A stretch of DNA of 64,000 nt from Davidsoniella eucalypti. Lineage: Eukaryota > Ascomycota > Sordariomycetes > Microascales > Ceratocystidaceae. Position numbers and translations under genes: made by a program. Every line of letters begins with the position of its first letter. Within the stretch, counting starts at the first letter, position 1. The notes under the pieces are model-generated. The model ran no database searches. It was not told the DNA's origin and saw only the letters and a list, made by a program, of their open reading frames with translations. The DNA lies in NCBI GenBank assembly GCA_004009845.1, contig RMBW01000095.1, positions 1 to 64,000 on the forward strand. The letters are read 5' to 3'. Positions 1 to 9,292 of the stretch are shown here, in pieces.

Positions 1-2625
1 GTGTTGACCGGGAAACACAGCCCTTGGGCAAGATGGCATCCCCAACAGTGCCTGGAAGTTGGCATGGAAGGTCTTAGGGCCAAAAGTGACAGCACTTTTC
101 CGAGGCTGTCTGGAAGTTGGCTGGCACCCCAAGGTCTTCAAAACGGCCTGCCTGGTGGTCATACCAAAGCCAGGCCGTGACAAATCGCTCCCAAGAAGCT
201 ACAGACTGATCTCACTTCTCTCAACTCTGGGAAAGGGACTCGAGAGAATTGTAGCGCGAAGACTGGCGGCACAAGCCATTGAACTAGAGATCATCCACCG
301 CACATATGCTAGCGCAGTACCAAGAAGGGCAGCTACGGACCTCACACTGTTGCTAGCAGACAAGATTAAGGGACGATCCAAGTATGGAGAGATAACCTCT
401 TTTGTCACCTACGACATCAAGGGTGCCTTCGACGCCGTGAAACGGGGCAGGCTGGTTCAAAGGCTTAGAAACCAAGGCTGGCCAACATCAATAGTCAAAT
501 GGGTGGAATCTTTTCTCACTGGATGGGAAGTTTCCCTCTCTATAGAAGGAGACCAACCGGTCACCAGGAAAGTCGGAGGCAGCCTGCCACAGGGCTCGCC
601 GGCCTCACCCATCCTGTACATGCTGTATATGACGAGCCTACATGCGGTGGTTTGGGGTCTGGCTTACGCTGACGATGGCCTCGTTTCGGTCTCATCTAAG
701 AATATTTCAGTTAATGTGGAAACCATTAATGGAACCTTGAAAAGGATAGAGAAGTGGTGCAGGGACAATGGTCTTTCACTAGACTGGGACAAAACAGGAC
801 TGTTACACTGCCGAACAAGAGGATGCTCCTCCATGAGTCCAGTCACGCTACCCTGTGGAGTGTTACTGAAGCCTTCCAAGTCTCTAAGGTGGCTAGGTGT
901 ATGGTGGGATTCCGGCTTCAACTTTTTGGAACACGCAAAGCAGGTCACTGCTAAAGCCAAGAGAACCACGAACGCACTCCGAGCTCTCTCGAGAGTGTAC
1001 CGAGGAACGCCAGTGAGGAGTCTGCTACATGCAGTAAGGAGTTGCGTGCTCCCCCAACTGACGTATGCCTCTTCCACCTGGTCTCCCTTCATGCAGGCTA
1101 AAGGGAAAGAAAAGCTAGAGGTAGCTTTGAGAGCTGCCCTGAGGGCCGCACTGCCAGTGTACTGTACCACGCCAACTAGGCTTTTGCACATCCTCTCCTC
1201 GTTCCCAAACATGGAGATGATACTGAAGGACCTTGATAGAGCTGCCGCCATTCGGGCTTCCACGGTAGACTCCCGGCACCCGCTGTGCATCACAGAGATA
1301 GAAGGACACATCGATGTGTACAAGAAATTACTACCGGTGCCGATTAAAGAGTCGAACAGACTCTTCCCAGAAGAAAAGGGCCCCCGTGACTGTCTGCCAC
1401 CGCAACTGGACAAAGAAGAAGCCGCCAAACATCATTTGAAAGAGGTGGCTGAGGCAGACCCGAAAACGTTATGGGTTTACTCTGATGGTTCTCATGATGA
1501 GAAGGGCAGGACAGGGGCTGGCTGGGCAGTCTTTTATGAGGGCATCAAACTCTGTGAAGGTCTAGGGTCATGTGGCTCTTTACGAGAAGTGGCCGACACA
1601 GAGGCCATTGCTGCAGAAAATGCAGTCCAAGCGGCCATCAAGCATGCTCCTCCCGATGCAGGCAGTCTATATCTGTGCCTTGACAATTTGGGTGTTGCAC
1701 AACGCATCTCCAATATGGCGGGTAAGAATGGAACTTCTCAAGAGGCTGTCAACAAGATCCGAAGCTTACTCCATGAGTGGAAAGGAGGCACTGAGCGCGT
1801 AGAGCTAGCGGTCGGTGGCATCAGATGGGTCCCAGGACACACTAATGTTCCTGGCAACGAGCTAGTTGACAAGTTGGCGAAACAAGGGTGTACGAGCAAT
1901 ACTAAGCTTGTGGACCTCGACCACGACCATATGTCCCTTGCTTCCGCCCACAGATGGAAAAACGCACAGCTGAATGCCGACTTCAAGTCATGGATAGCGG
2001 AGTGCGAGCCGAGAAAGCACCTTGGGGTTCGTTTTGAAACAAAGACTGTCTACAAGGTGGACTGGTTTAAAGACCAGCACAGATCTACGGTGGGACGGAT
2101 CCTAACTGCCCGGACAGGCCATGGCGACTTTGCGGAGTACCATGACCGGTTCGAACATACAGATGCGGAAAGAAACTGTCCACTGTGCCATCAACGGAAG
2201 GAACCTTTCCATCCCTGGGCGTGCCCCAGAAATAAGAGACCACTCCGGACCAGCTTTGTCAAAAAGCTACTTAGGAAAGAGAGCTCATGCAAGTATCTTG
2301 CCAAGAGATTAGAGGTGAAATGGAGGCACTACAGAGCCCATGCGCCTAGAGAAGAAGCCCCATCAGCGGGCCAGACAAGTATAGCGGAGGGGGGAAGTGA
2401 CTGAGGAGAATTTGGTGTGGTTTTTGTTTATGTTTTTGTATGTTTTATTTGCCTTGCTGTTCGATGTTTTGTTTTTCATGTTTTACAACCTTTCTCCTTT
2501 TTTTTTTTTTTTTTTTTGTATTTGTTTTTGCTGCTCATAGTGGAGGTATGGACCACTAGTTCTTCGGGGCTAGGGGACGGTGTCGTCCCGCACATACAAA
2601 GCTATTGAGTTTGTCAAGCGGAGGA
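1..2625 (+). mobile_element. Tad1/I-like LINE, 3' half, cut by the window edge
   Basis: Non-LTR retrotransposon whose 5' part lies outside the window. It contains reverse transcriptase and RNase H coding (positions 8-2404) followed by a T-rich 3' untranslated region. A poly(T) run lies near 2500-2517, and the last stretch I assign to it (2586-2625) recurs at 3117-3156. No poly(A) tail or target-site duplication could be fixed at the 3' end, because another LINE tail follows directly. An RNase H after the RT and a C-terminal CCHC-like motif are usual for fungal Tad/I-group LINEs. Confidence 0.85.
8..2404 (+). CDS. LINE ORF2 fragment: reverse transcriptase + RNase H + C-terminal zinc motif (5' partial)
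   Basis: The frame is open from position 8; a TGA in the same frame at 5-7 means either a frameshift or decay just upstream. Numbering from codon 59: the RT core shows a QGSPASP box and the catalytic Y203-A-D205-D206. A RNase H domain starts near residue 470 with D476 in YSDGS, followed by the acidic positions in TEAIAAEN and LCLDNLG and a final GNELVDKLAKQG motif. A CPLC...H...C cluster sits near the C terminus. No stop interrupts about 2.4 kb, so this copy is fairly young. The endonuclease and first ORF are not in the window. There is no initiator; the reading frame simply continues from the left edge. Confidence 0.85.
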   Translation, partial: PGNTALGQDGIPNSAWKLAWKVLGPKVTALFRGCLEVGWHPKVFKTACLVVIPKPGRDKSLPRSYRLISLLSTLGKGLERIVARRLAAQAIELEIIHRTYASAVPRRAATDLTLLLADKIKGRSKYGEITSFVTYDIKGAFDAVKRGRLVQRLRNQGWPTSIVKWVESFLTGWEVSLSIEGDQPVTRKVGGSLPQGSPASPILYMLYMTSLHAVVWGLAYADDGLVSVSSKNISVNVETINGTLKRIEKWCRDNGLSLDWDKTGLLHCRTRGCSSMSPVTLPCGVLLKPSKSLRWLGVWWDSGFNFLEHAKQVTAKAKRTTNALRALSRVYRGTPVRSLLHAVRSCVLPQLTYASSTWSPFMQAKGKEKLEVALRAALRAALPVYCTTPTRLLHILSSFPNMEMILKDLDRAAAIRASTVDSRHPLCITEIEGHIDVYKKLLPVPIKESNRLFPEEKGPRDCLPPQLDKEEAAKHHLKEVAEADPKTLWVYSDGSHDEKGRTGAGWAVFYEGIKLCEGLGSCGSLREVADTEAIAAENAVQAAIKHAPPDAGSLYLCLDNLGVAQRISNMAGKNGTSQEAVNKIRSLLHEWKGGTERVELAVGGIRWVPGHTNVPGNELVDKLAKQGCTSNTKLVDLDHDHMSLASAHRWKNAQLNADFKSWIAECEPRKHLGVRFETKTVYKVDWFKDQHRSTVGRILTARTGHGDFAEYHDRFEHTDAERNCPLCHQRKEPFHPWACPRNKRPLRTSFVKKLLRKESSCKYLAKRLEVKWRHYRAHAPREEAPSAGQTSIAEGGSD

Positions 2626-2627
2626 CT

Positions 2628-2870
2628 TTATCGCTACATTTCAAACTAGTTTTTTTAAAATCTTCATAGCTCTATAGCTCCATAAGATAAATGAATTAAA
2701 AAATAAATAAAAAATAAAACTAGTTTTTACACTTTAAAATTGCCAAAACAACTTTAATATACAGGCACAACTTTAAATATCTGTCCGGTAGCCAATCCGG
2801 CGTCGTATGATCTTAGTGATTTAGGTAGACGTTAAATATAATCAAATCAAATCAAATTCTAGGTGTTTGA
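2628..2870 (+). mobile_element. LINE 3' tail, copy A (5'-truncated)
   Basis: This stretch matches 4668-4826 almost base for base, ending in three tandem ATCAA-type units and TTCTAGGTGTTTGA. Copy A carries an extra segment at 2655-2716 that copy B lacks. The short tandem ATCAA tail, without a poly(A) run, suggests a LINE family ending in a simple repeat. The parent family is not identified; the zinc-finger ORF next to copy B could belong to it. Confidence 0.7.
2643..2728 (+). repeat. 62-bp LINE stub with 12-bp target-site duplication
   Basis: AAACTAGTTTTT occurs at 2643-2654 and again at 2717-2728. Between them lies a short 3' tail (CATAGCTCTATAGCTCCATA core, then AATGAATTAAAAAATAAAT). The homologous site in copy B at 4668-4826 is uninterrupted, so the empty site is visible in the same window. 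The same tail core recurs at 53083-53110 and 53555-53613 on the minus strand and, more weakly, at 29105-29141. Confidence 0.85.
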
Positions 2871-3251
2871 CCAACCTTCCCTCCTACAACCCTCGGGGGG
2901 GTACCTTTGAGTTCGAGTACCTCCCCCTCCGTCCAAAGACGAATTTTTCCCCTTCGTCGTGGGTTTTAAGAGCGACCAGCACATATCCCCAATGCTGCTG
3001 TCCATTCTCGTTTTCTTTTTCGACACTTGTCGACTTCGAAGCACCGTTTCGTGAGGCCTTGAGCCCGATTTCCCCTCTCGAGGGATGTTCTCACCAGCGA
3101 CCGACCCCGCACCTTTTCCCGCACATACAAAGCTATTGAGTTTGTCAAGCGGAAGACGTTCCATTACCGTGCAGAGCCCAAGTCACTATTCATAACAATT
3201 CCAAGTTGTGTACATGAGGCATGCCACGCGAGTCTCTATCGTAATATTGAC
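2871..3251. other. Unassigned sequence between repeat copies
   Basis: GC-richer than its surroundings, with several C/T-rich runs, and no reading frame that resembles a protein family. It could be the 5' region of another retroelement. The second copy of the 40-bp repeat (3117-3156) lies within it. Confidence 0.4.
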
Positions 3252-3740
3252 ATGAGAATGATATTGACAGGCTTGGGTGATTATCGGAGGCCATTGGCTG
3301 CTGCAAAATCTTCTGGAGAAGATGGTACTGGTGGTGATAGCGGAGAGGGTGATTCATGTGGTGGTCCAATGCTACTAGGCCTCGATACCCCAAGATGGCC
3401 TACTCTCATGATTGAAGCTGGCTATTCCCAGTCGCTGAGCCAGCTCAGAAGAAAAATGAGGCGGTGGTTTGACAAATCAAGTCACCAGATCAAAATTGTT
3501 CTTCTTTCAAAGTTTGACCCTCAGTCTCAGACCATTGTCATAGAAAGGTGGGAAGAGGAAGTGAGCCAACCCCGGCCTGGTGCTACTGCAACCAGAGCTT
3601 CAAGCTACATGGAGCCAGCACTCCAGCAAACCATCTCTATCACTAGAGGTGCGGATAGAGCTCCTACATCATACAATGTAACTAATGGCGCATTGCTGTT
3701 GAAGTTCAAGCTACTCTTCTTGAGAGATTGGACATGTTGA
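3252..3740 (+). CDS. Small PD-(D/E)XK-like protein, possibly a fragment
   Basis: A 162-residue frame. The first 45 residues are Gly/Asp-rich. The centre reads as a compact alpha/beta domain: RWPTLMIEAGYSQSL, a helix with RRKMRRWFDKS, then strands QIKIVLLSKFD and TIVIERWEEE. This order (P-x-x-x-x-E-x-G-x-S strand, L-x-x-D/K-x-x-x-W helix, then IE-x-W strand) is shared by many short fungal proteins of restriction-endonuclease-like fold. The usual E-x-K is replaced by E-x-G, so catalysis is doubtful. The start at 3252 is the first ATG in frame; an ATG six bases later is equally possible. It lies among retroelement pieces. The family call is an inference from pattern only. Confidence 0.4.
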   Translation: MRMILTGLGDYRRPLAAAKSSGEDGTGGDSGEGDSCGGPMLLGLDTPRWPTLMIEAGYSQSLSQLRRKMRRWFDKSSHQIKIVLLSKFDPQSQTIVIERWEEEVSQPRPGATATRASSYMEPALQQTISITRGADRAPTSYNVTNGALLLKFKLLFLRDWTC

Positions 3741-3777
3741 TTGCCCACGATGCCGCGACCGATCCGTGACAGTCAAA

Positions 3778-4725
3778 ATGAGCACGCCAAACGGCATCGT
3801 CAAACACATGAAAGGTCACATGCCACTCTCACTGGAGGAGAGAAGCGAAACTGGTGTGGATGTCTGCGTCGTCTGTGGTAAGATGACCAGCAGCCCCAGG
3901 CAACGCCAAAATCACCACAGAGAATGCGAGCCTCACAAGTTTGCACTTGTGAAAGACCACTGGCTACCTCGGCACGACAACCCTCACACAGGATTCAATC
4001 CTGTCCCCCCACCCGACAAGAGAATCGAAATTCGAACAACACGCAAGAAGGCTGAAGCTCCATCGACATCATCGTATCCCAACAGCCCGCCGATCGCGTC
4101 AGCCTCGCCCGCCCCGCCACACACAACCACACACACGGATGCCACACCCTCAATCGCCCAAGACGGAGAAAATGCTGATCGCGCCGTTGAAGATGGAGTC
4201 AACGCTGATGCGGACCTGAATGCCGACATCAACAAGGCGATCACCGCCATCCGCAACGACAATCCAGATGACCACCTTCGCCAAACCGTCCCCGTCCCCG
4301 TCCCAACCTTCACACGACCTCCGCCTCTCATAACACCAACCCTAGACACTCCTAACTACACCCGTCACCAGGCCGAAGCTGAGGAATTGCTGGAAAACAA
4401 CCCCTGGTTGGATTGGGTTCTATCCTACAGGCATGTCACGGTCCCGGACCTCAAGATCCACGCACGCAACCTCCGACAGTTCTGCCTGAAAATTGCGGAG
4501 TTGTGCCGACGGTATATCAACTTCCCCACGGAGACCACTCTGGCACAGATCCTGTTGGGGCCAAAGGCTATGCTCGGGTGCGGCCATGCGGCGAGGAAAG
4601 CCAAGAAAGGGCTACCCTCTATATTGTTTTTACTGCTTCTCTCTACTATTACCTTTCTTTGCTTTGCACTTATCGCTACATTTCAACCTAGTCTTTACAC
4701 TTTAAAATTGCCGAAACAACTTTAA
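3778..4725 (+). CDS. Zinc-finger ORF joined to a LINE 3' tail
   Basis: Frame of 316 codons from the ATG at 3778; it is also open upstream of that ATG. A degenerate C2H2-like finger (KHMKGH) is followed by a second (C30-x2-C33 ... H46-H47...C50). A Pro/Thr/Ala-rich linker follows, then a predicted helical stretch with LRQFCLKIAELCRRY and ILLGPKAML. N-terminal C2H2 fingers followed by a linker are typical of R2-like LINE proteins, but no RT follows. The frame runs straight into LINE tail copy B at 4668, so its last 20 or so codons are untranslated tail. I read it as an internally deleted, non-autonomous LINE, or a chance fusion. A host gene is less likely. Confidence 0.4.
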   Translation: MSTPNGIVKHMKGHMPLSLEERSETGVDVCVVCGKMTSSPRQRQNHHRECEPHKFALVKDHWLPRHDNPHTGFNPVPPPDKRIEIRTTRKKAEAPSTSSYPNSPPIASASPAPPHTTTHTDATPSIAQDGENADRAVEDGVNADADLNADINKAITAIRNDNPDDHLRQTVPVPVPTFTRPPPLITPTLDTPNYTRHQAEAEELLENNPWLDWVLSYRHVTVPDLKIHARNLRQFCLKIAELCRRYINFPTETTLAQILLGPKAMLGCGHAARKAKKGLPSILFLLLLSTITFLCFALIATFQPSLYTLKLPKQL

Positions 4726-4866
4726 TATACAGGCACAACTTTAAATATCTGTCCGGTATCCAATGATCTTAGTGATTTAGGTAGACGTTAAATATAATCA
4801 AATCAAATCAAATTCTAGGTGTTTGAGAAGGTAGACGTTAAATATAATCAAATTCTAGGTGATTGA
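4668..4866 (+). mobile_element. LINE 3' tail, copy B, with a partial tandem repeat of its end
   Basis: It matches copy A (2628-2870) but lacks that copy's 62-bp insertion. After the normal end (TTCTAGGTGTTTGA near 4826), the last 37 bases (GGTAGACGTTAAATATAATC ... TTCTAGGTG) are repeated with fewer ATCAA units. Such a doubled end is expected from slippage of the reverse transcriptase at the 3' end during priming. Confidence 0.7.
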
Positions 4867-5459
4867 GCGTGGTATAGCCCTAGTGATGTTAGATAGAATC
4901 AAGTCAAGAGTCCATGAAAGGGGTACTGAGTCGGGTGCCACTGTGTTGAATGGTCTGGCCATCACAACCCAACATACCAACACTGGGTTCTCACTAGTGA
5001 TAGAATTGGATATCTCGACACAAAACCTTAGTAGAAGGTACCTCTGCTCTTTGGAAGTGTGCATAGATCTGGAGCTGGTAGTGGCCTATGAAGGACTCGT
5101 GACAACAATGGCCCGAACACCTGTGTAAAAAACGCCTAGTCGTACTGCGTGGGCATGACATGGACAAGATGCCAAGGGCGTTGGGAAAGTGTTGGAACAA
5201 TACCCGCAATTCTACAGCCCGCGAGGTACGACGAGCAAAATTGGCTTGGAGGATGCACCGAACAACTCCGATCTTCGAGCTGTATAAGACTGAGCGTGAA
5301 GTCTTCCACTGTAGAGTACAAAATGCTAGGGAAGGGAGATGGTGAAAGTGTCAAATTGAAGCCGTTCAATGAGCCGCGAGACGTCTGGCGACTCGCTTGT
5401 CATGAGTGTTACGTTACTTCCATAGATTCTTCGCCATGTATCTACTATTATTTTTTCTT
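4867..5459. other. Unassigned, probably decayed coding sequence
   Basis: Several short frames (for example 4859-5128 and 5160-5345, plus strand) have a protein-like composition, but I recognise no domain. Since a NACHT relic starts just downstream on the same strand, this may be its decayed N-terminal part. No Walker A motif is visible. Confidence 0.3.
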
Positions 5460-6084
5460 CGGTGGCAATGGAACAAAATAGTCTTGCCACGGCCCTTCAT
5501 TCCACTCTACATCAACTCTTCGGCCGACAGCCACGTTTACGCAAACATGCCTTAGCCCTTTAGCGAGTGGTCAGAGACTAGCTTCAACATTGAGAGTATA
5601 CACTCTGGCATGTCCTATCCTACTGCAAGCTATCGGTGATAAGGATTTTAGCAAGCCCTTCATTGTCATTGACGCGTTAGATCAATGCATCTCCAGAGAT
5701 CAGCCAATACTGATTCAGTTGGTTACTGAGTGTTTCAGGAAGACTAAAGATCCAAGACAATCCCCACGGCTGAAGATTCCAAAAGGATTAGAGTTTATAT
5801 CTGATAACTCCAATCTTGTTCCTATTGCTGTGGACTTACTGCGAGTTTCGCCTGCCAATCTATCCCAGTCCATACTCCATATTGTTGCTGGTACGACGTC
5901 TACTGACAGTTGCCGAGTTGAGAGTTGCAGTGACTACATGGGCAACTTCTTTCCTGTGTTCCAGAGACAACTGATGAAGTCTTGTCTGATGTCTGCGGTA
6001 GATACCTATCTATGTCAGAAGTATAGAATGCCTTACAGTCTGAGGCACTATAGCTCTAGTATTCTTCATGGGGAATTGGTGTAA
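5460..6084 (+). pseudogene. NACHT (NLR/STAND) gene relic
   Basis: The frame at 5480-5565 reads NSLATALHSTLHQLF and RQPRLRKHAL and then hits a stop. After a frameshift, the frame starting near 5590 reads ILLQAIGDKDFSKPFIVIDALDQC. The segment FIVIDALDQC is a Walker B motif in the form usual for fungal NACHT domains (VIDALDEC), and the two pieces stand in the order found in those proteins. Walker A, the rest of the ATPase and the C-terminal repeats are absent or unrecognisable. NLR genes with NACHT domains serve non-self recognition and heterokaryon incompatibility in fungi. This copy is broken by a stop, a frameshift and truncation, and lies beside LINE debris. Confidence 0.65.
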
Positions 6085-6925
6085 TCATATATGTGATGTG
6101 GTATTCAAAATATGACAGAAACTCACAGCCTATATGCTACGGGACTCTTGATAGAAAAGGAAACTAATTGTCGTGAAATGACATTCTCAAGACGATGCTG
6201 GCAAACTACTTGGCCGAAAAACATGGAAGGCCGGCCCTTCAAAGCAATCGACCATTCCGTCTACAGCATATTCATTCTTCAGGTGCCTCTGCTGGCCACT
6301 TCTGTCCCAAAGAATGGGGGTTAAAGAGAACGACACGACGGGGTGACTGTCCACGGGTACACCACGGGGTCAGAAATTGGGGTTATATGCGTTGAAATGG
6401 CCTATACAGATGTACGACTCGAAATTTCCTAGAAACAGAAGATAAATATCAGACCAGTGCTAAGAAACATTGTGATAAAAGAGACAAAGACAAATTAGAT
6501 AATGTTTTTCATGATATAGGAGTATAAAAGTATAGATTCTCTACTTGGTAAAGGAAACGCCATGCAGTTAAAACAAGGAATGATAAAATAGAACACAAAG
6601 AAAGCTACCACGAAAGAATCAAGGAAATGTAAACCGTGCATTGTTTGAAAAAGAGGTAAATGATGAGTATTTGGTTAGAAATAAAAAAGAAAGTTGAATG
6701 ATAATAGAAAGAAAAAAAAGTACATCCTCAGATTCATACAGGTAAGATCGTGACTTCAAGTGCTTAGATAGGAAAAGAAAAAGAAAAAAGGAGGGCTAGT
6801 AGAAGAAGAAAATATAGAAGAGAAGGAAAAAATCAAAAGGCCATGAGACGAAAAAACAGCAAGAACAAAAAGAAAATAAAGGAAAAAAGGTGTTTTTTCG
6901 TAATTCTTATTTTTTATGTTCTTTT
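6085..6925. other. AT- and purine-rich spacer
   Basis: No gene recognised. From about 6640 to 6905 the plus strand is a long A/G-rich run. Read from the STE12 side, this is the pyrimidine-rich region just past the stop codon, probably 3' UTR and terminator. Confidence 0.5.
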
Positions 6926-9292
6926 TCACGCACTAGGTGCGCTCATCGTCATAGGCATGCTCAATGACTGCATTGTGTTGTATCCGCCAATGGCCTGCGA
7001 CGTTGCCACGGAGCCAGCCGACGTCACATTAGGGCCCATAGTCACTGCGATCATGTTGGAGTGCATAGAGGCCGGAATGTAAGCGTGCTCAGAGCCGGGC
7101 GAAGCCTCTTCTACTGAGCCCAGCTGATCTTCACCAGAGAATTCCTCCTCTTCCTCGTGCACTGGACCTTCAGCACCGTCAGGACGCTCGTGTGTCCGGC
7201 GATGTCTATAAAAGAAAATATTGGTTAGCAATGCGATTCATGAGGATTAAAACAAGTCATGTGATTAGGATTGAAACATACTGAGCCAGATTGTCAGAGC
7301 GGGAGAATGCCTTGCTGCAGTGAGGGCAGACATAGGGTTTCTCTTGGGTGTGAGTTCTCACGTGTCTGCAAATACTGGGTTAGTATACTGTTGTATGCAT
7401 AATTGGATATCTAATGGATATCTTACCTCTTGAGGTGCTCGAGACGCTTGAAGAGACGACCACAGGTCGGGATCGGGCAAGAGTGTGACTTCTGGGGGTA
7501 AGGGCCTAGCTCCATGACAGTGGCAGAGCGCGCACGGCGCACAACACCAGACATTCCATTACGAGCATCGTTCACCTCGTCCGAAGCCGACGAGAAATCG
7601 TGGGCCTGCAGGGGCATGGCGTTCATAGCCGGTGAGCCCTCAACAGTGGGCAGAGGGGTTCCATGACGGGACATATCCATGCCGTCCTTATTACCGTTCT
7701 GCGCTGAAGACTGAGGGTTGCTTGTCACCGACATGCCACCGTATAGGCTGGGTGGCGAGTTGTCGCTGCCCTCCTCACCCTCCATCACAGTACCGCCAAC
7801 AGTCAGTGAGACTGAGCGACGCAGATCTGAGGGGCGGTGAGAGTGAGAGTGAGAGATGGGGTGGGGGTGGGGAGCACCCGAGGTAGGCACAGGGGAACCG
7901 TTAGGCATCGTCTGCATGCTAGGCGGAATCGATGAGCGACGGCGGCGCTGCTTATACGTAGGCGAGCCCTCGATGACACTGTAGACATTGTTGGCGCCGT
8001 AGGCACGCGAGAACTGGGGGTTGGCCAGGTTGGATGGAGGCAACTGCATCATGCCGTTCATGGAGGACACGGAGCCCATGTGATCGGGGATGGCAGTGTA
8101 GAGACCAGTCTCCTCGTTGGCGATGTAGGCGGGCTCGGCGCCCATAGCCAGAGCCTGCTGTGGGGGTGTGATGGGCTCGAAGCTCAGGCCACGGTTGCCG
8201 TAGTCATCGTAGGCGGACGACACGAACGACGGCGCTGGTGAGTACTCCAGGGCATAGGCAGGCATAGAAGCGTGGCGCTGGTGGGTCTGGGTAATGGGGA
8301 CGCCGTTGGTGTTGTACTGCACGCGGCTGTAGTCGGCCTCGCGCTTGATAGCAGCATTCTGCTGAGGCATAGCCGGAGCCATGGCCATGGCACCATAGGC
8401 ACCCATGGGGTCCATGCTCGGGTCAACCAGAGGGGCGATGGGCTGGCCCATCATCTGCGGTGGCGGCATAGACTCCATGGAGCGCATGACAGGCGAAGTG
8501 CTGTGCGGCTGGGTGTAGGCAACCGGGTTCGGGCCCTGCTGGAAGGCGGCGGCCTGGCTGACCTGCTGGGCGTTGAAAGATGACGAGTTCATCTGCTGAG
8601 CCTTGGTGAGCTGCTCGTAAAGGGACTGCGAGGAGTCGTACTGGAAAGACAGCGCGGGCTCAGCAACAGCGAGGGTAGTAGCCTCCTGGCCCATCTTCTC
8701 GCGCTTCAGGTCACGCTCGAGGGCATCGAGGAAGAGTCTGTCATGGGGTACGGAATACCAGTAGAATACTTTCTGCTTCTTCTGAGTACGGATGCAGTTG
8801 TTCTTGTACAGGAAGTCAAGGAACGGGCTCTTGGGCTCCTCCAGCGACGCGTCGGTACCAGACTTAAGATTACGCAGATCGGAGAAGATACCCTCCTCGA
8901 ACTTTTTGCTGTTCTTAACAGGGCGGCCAAAAGCCTGGAATCTGAAGGATAGACAGCGCACAATGTCGGTGCCAGTGATATGGAAAAGAGTGTTCCATAG
9001 CACGCAAGAGACGTACTCTCCAGTGGGCAGGAGGAAGCGGCGGATGTACTGGTCCGGCTGCCAGTCGACGGGAGCCGAGATAAGGAAGTATTTCACTAGA
9101 GTGGAGACGCTGTTAGTATTCGCATACATATTGAGGCATAGATATAATAGATGGGTGAGTCCTACAGTTGTCGACCTGCTGCAGAGCAACCTGGGCATCA
9201 GCGGGCAAGGCCTGTTGCGCCTCGGCGCTCAGCATGAAAGTCTCGGGCTTTTGAGGCACCACCATGGTTCCATTTTGAGAATACATGGTCAT
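6926..9292 (-). CDS. STE12: Ste12-type homeodomain-like transcription factor with two C2H2 fingers
   Basis: Terminal transcription factor of the pheromone/filamentation MAP kinase pathway. Exons 9292-9166, 9095-7427, 7365-7282 and 7205-6926 give 719 residues. All introns are GT..AG, and intron 1 has a TACTAAC branch site. The STE12 DNA-binding domain covers about residues 40-175 ([50 protein letters not shown]). A long Gln/Pro/Met-rich middle follows. The fingers are C582-C587-H600-H604 and C612-C615-H628-H632; such fingers mark filamentous-fungal Ste12 and are absent from the Saccharomyces protein. The start at 9292 is chosen over an in-frame ATG six bases later (9286) only because it comes first. 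Exon 3 is 84 nt with matching phases, so skipping it keeps the frame. Confidence 0.93.

Larger units (their letters stand above)
2586..3156 (+). repeat. 40-bp direct repeat pair flanking 491 bp
   Basis: Positions 2586-2625 and 3117-3156 are identical except for one base (G/A four bases from the end). They bracket a LINE tail (2628-2870) and about 250 bp of unassigned sequence. The pair may be two copies of the 3' end of the LINE at 1-2625, or a very long duplication caused by an insertion. I cannot separate these. Confidence 0.7.

Noticed and set aside
664..1428. 254-codon minus-strand frame inside the first LINE
   Set aside because: It lies fully antisense to the reverse transcriptase, whose motifs are clear.
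5160..5345. Plus-strand frame with charged, protein-like composition
   Set aside because: No recognisable domain and no adjoining exon; left as possible decayed coding in the spacer entry.
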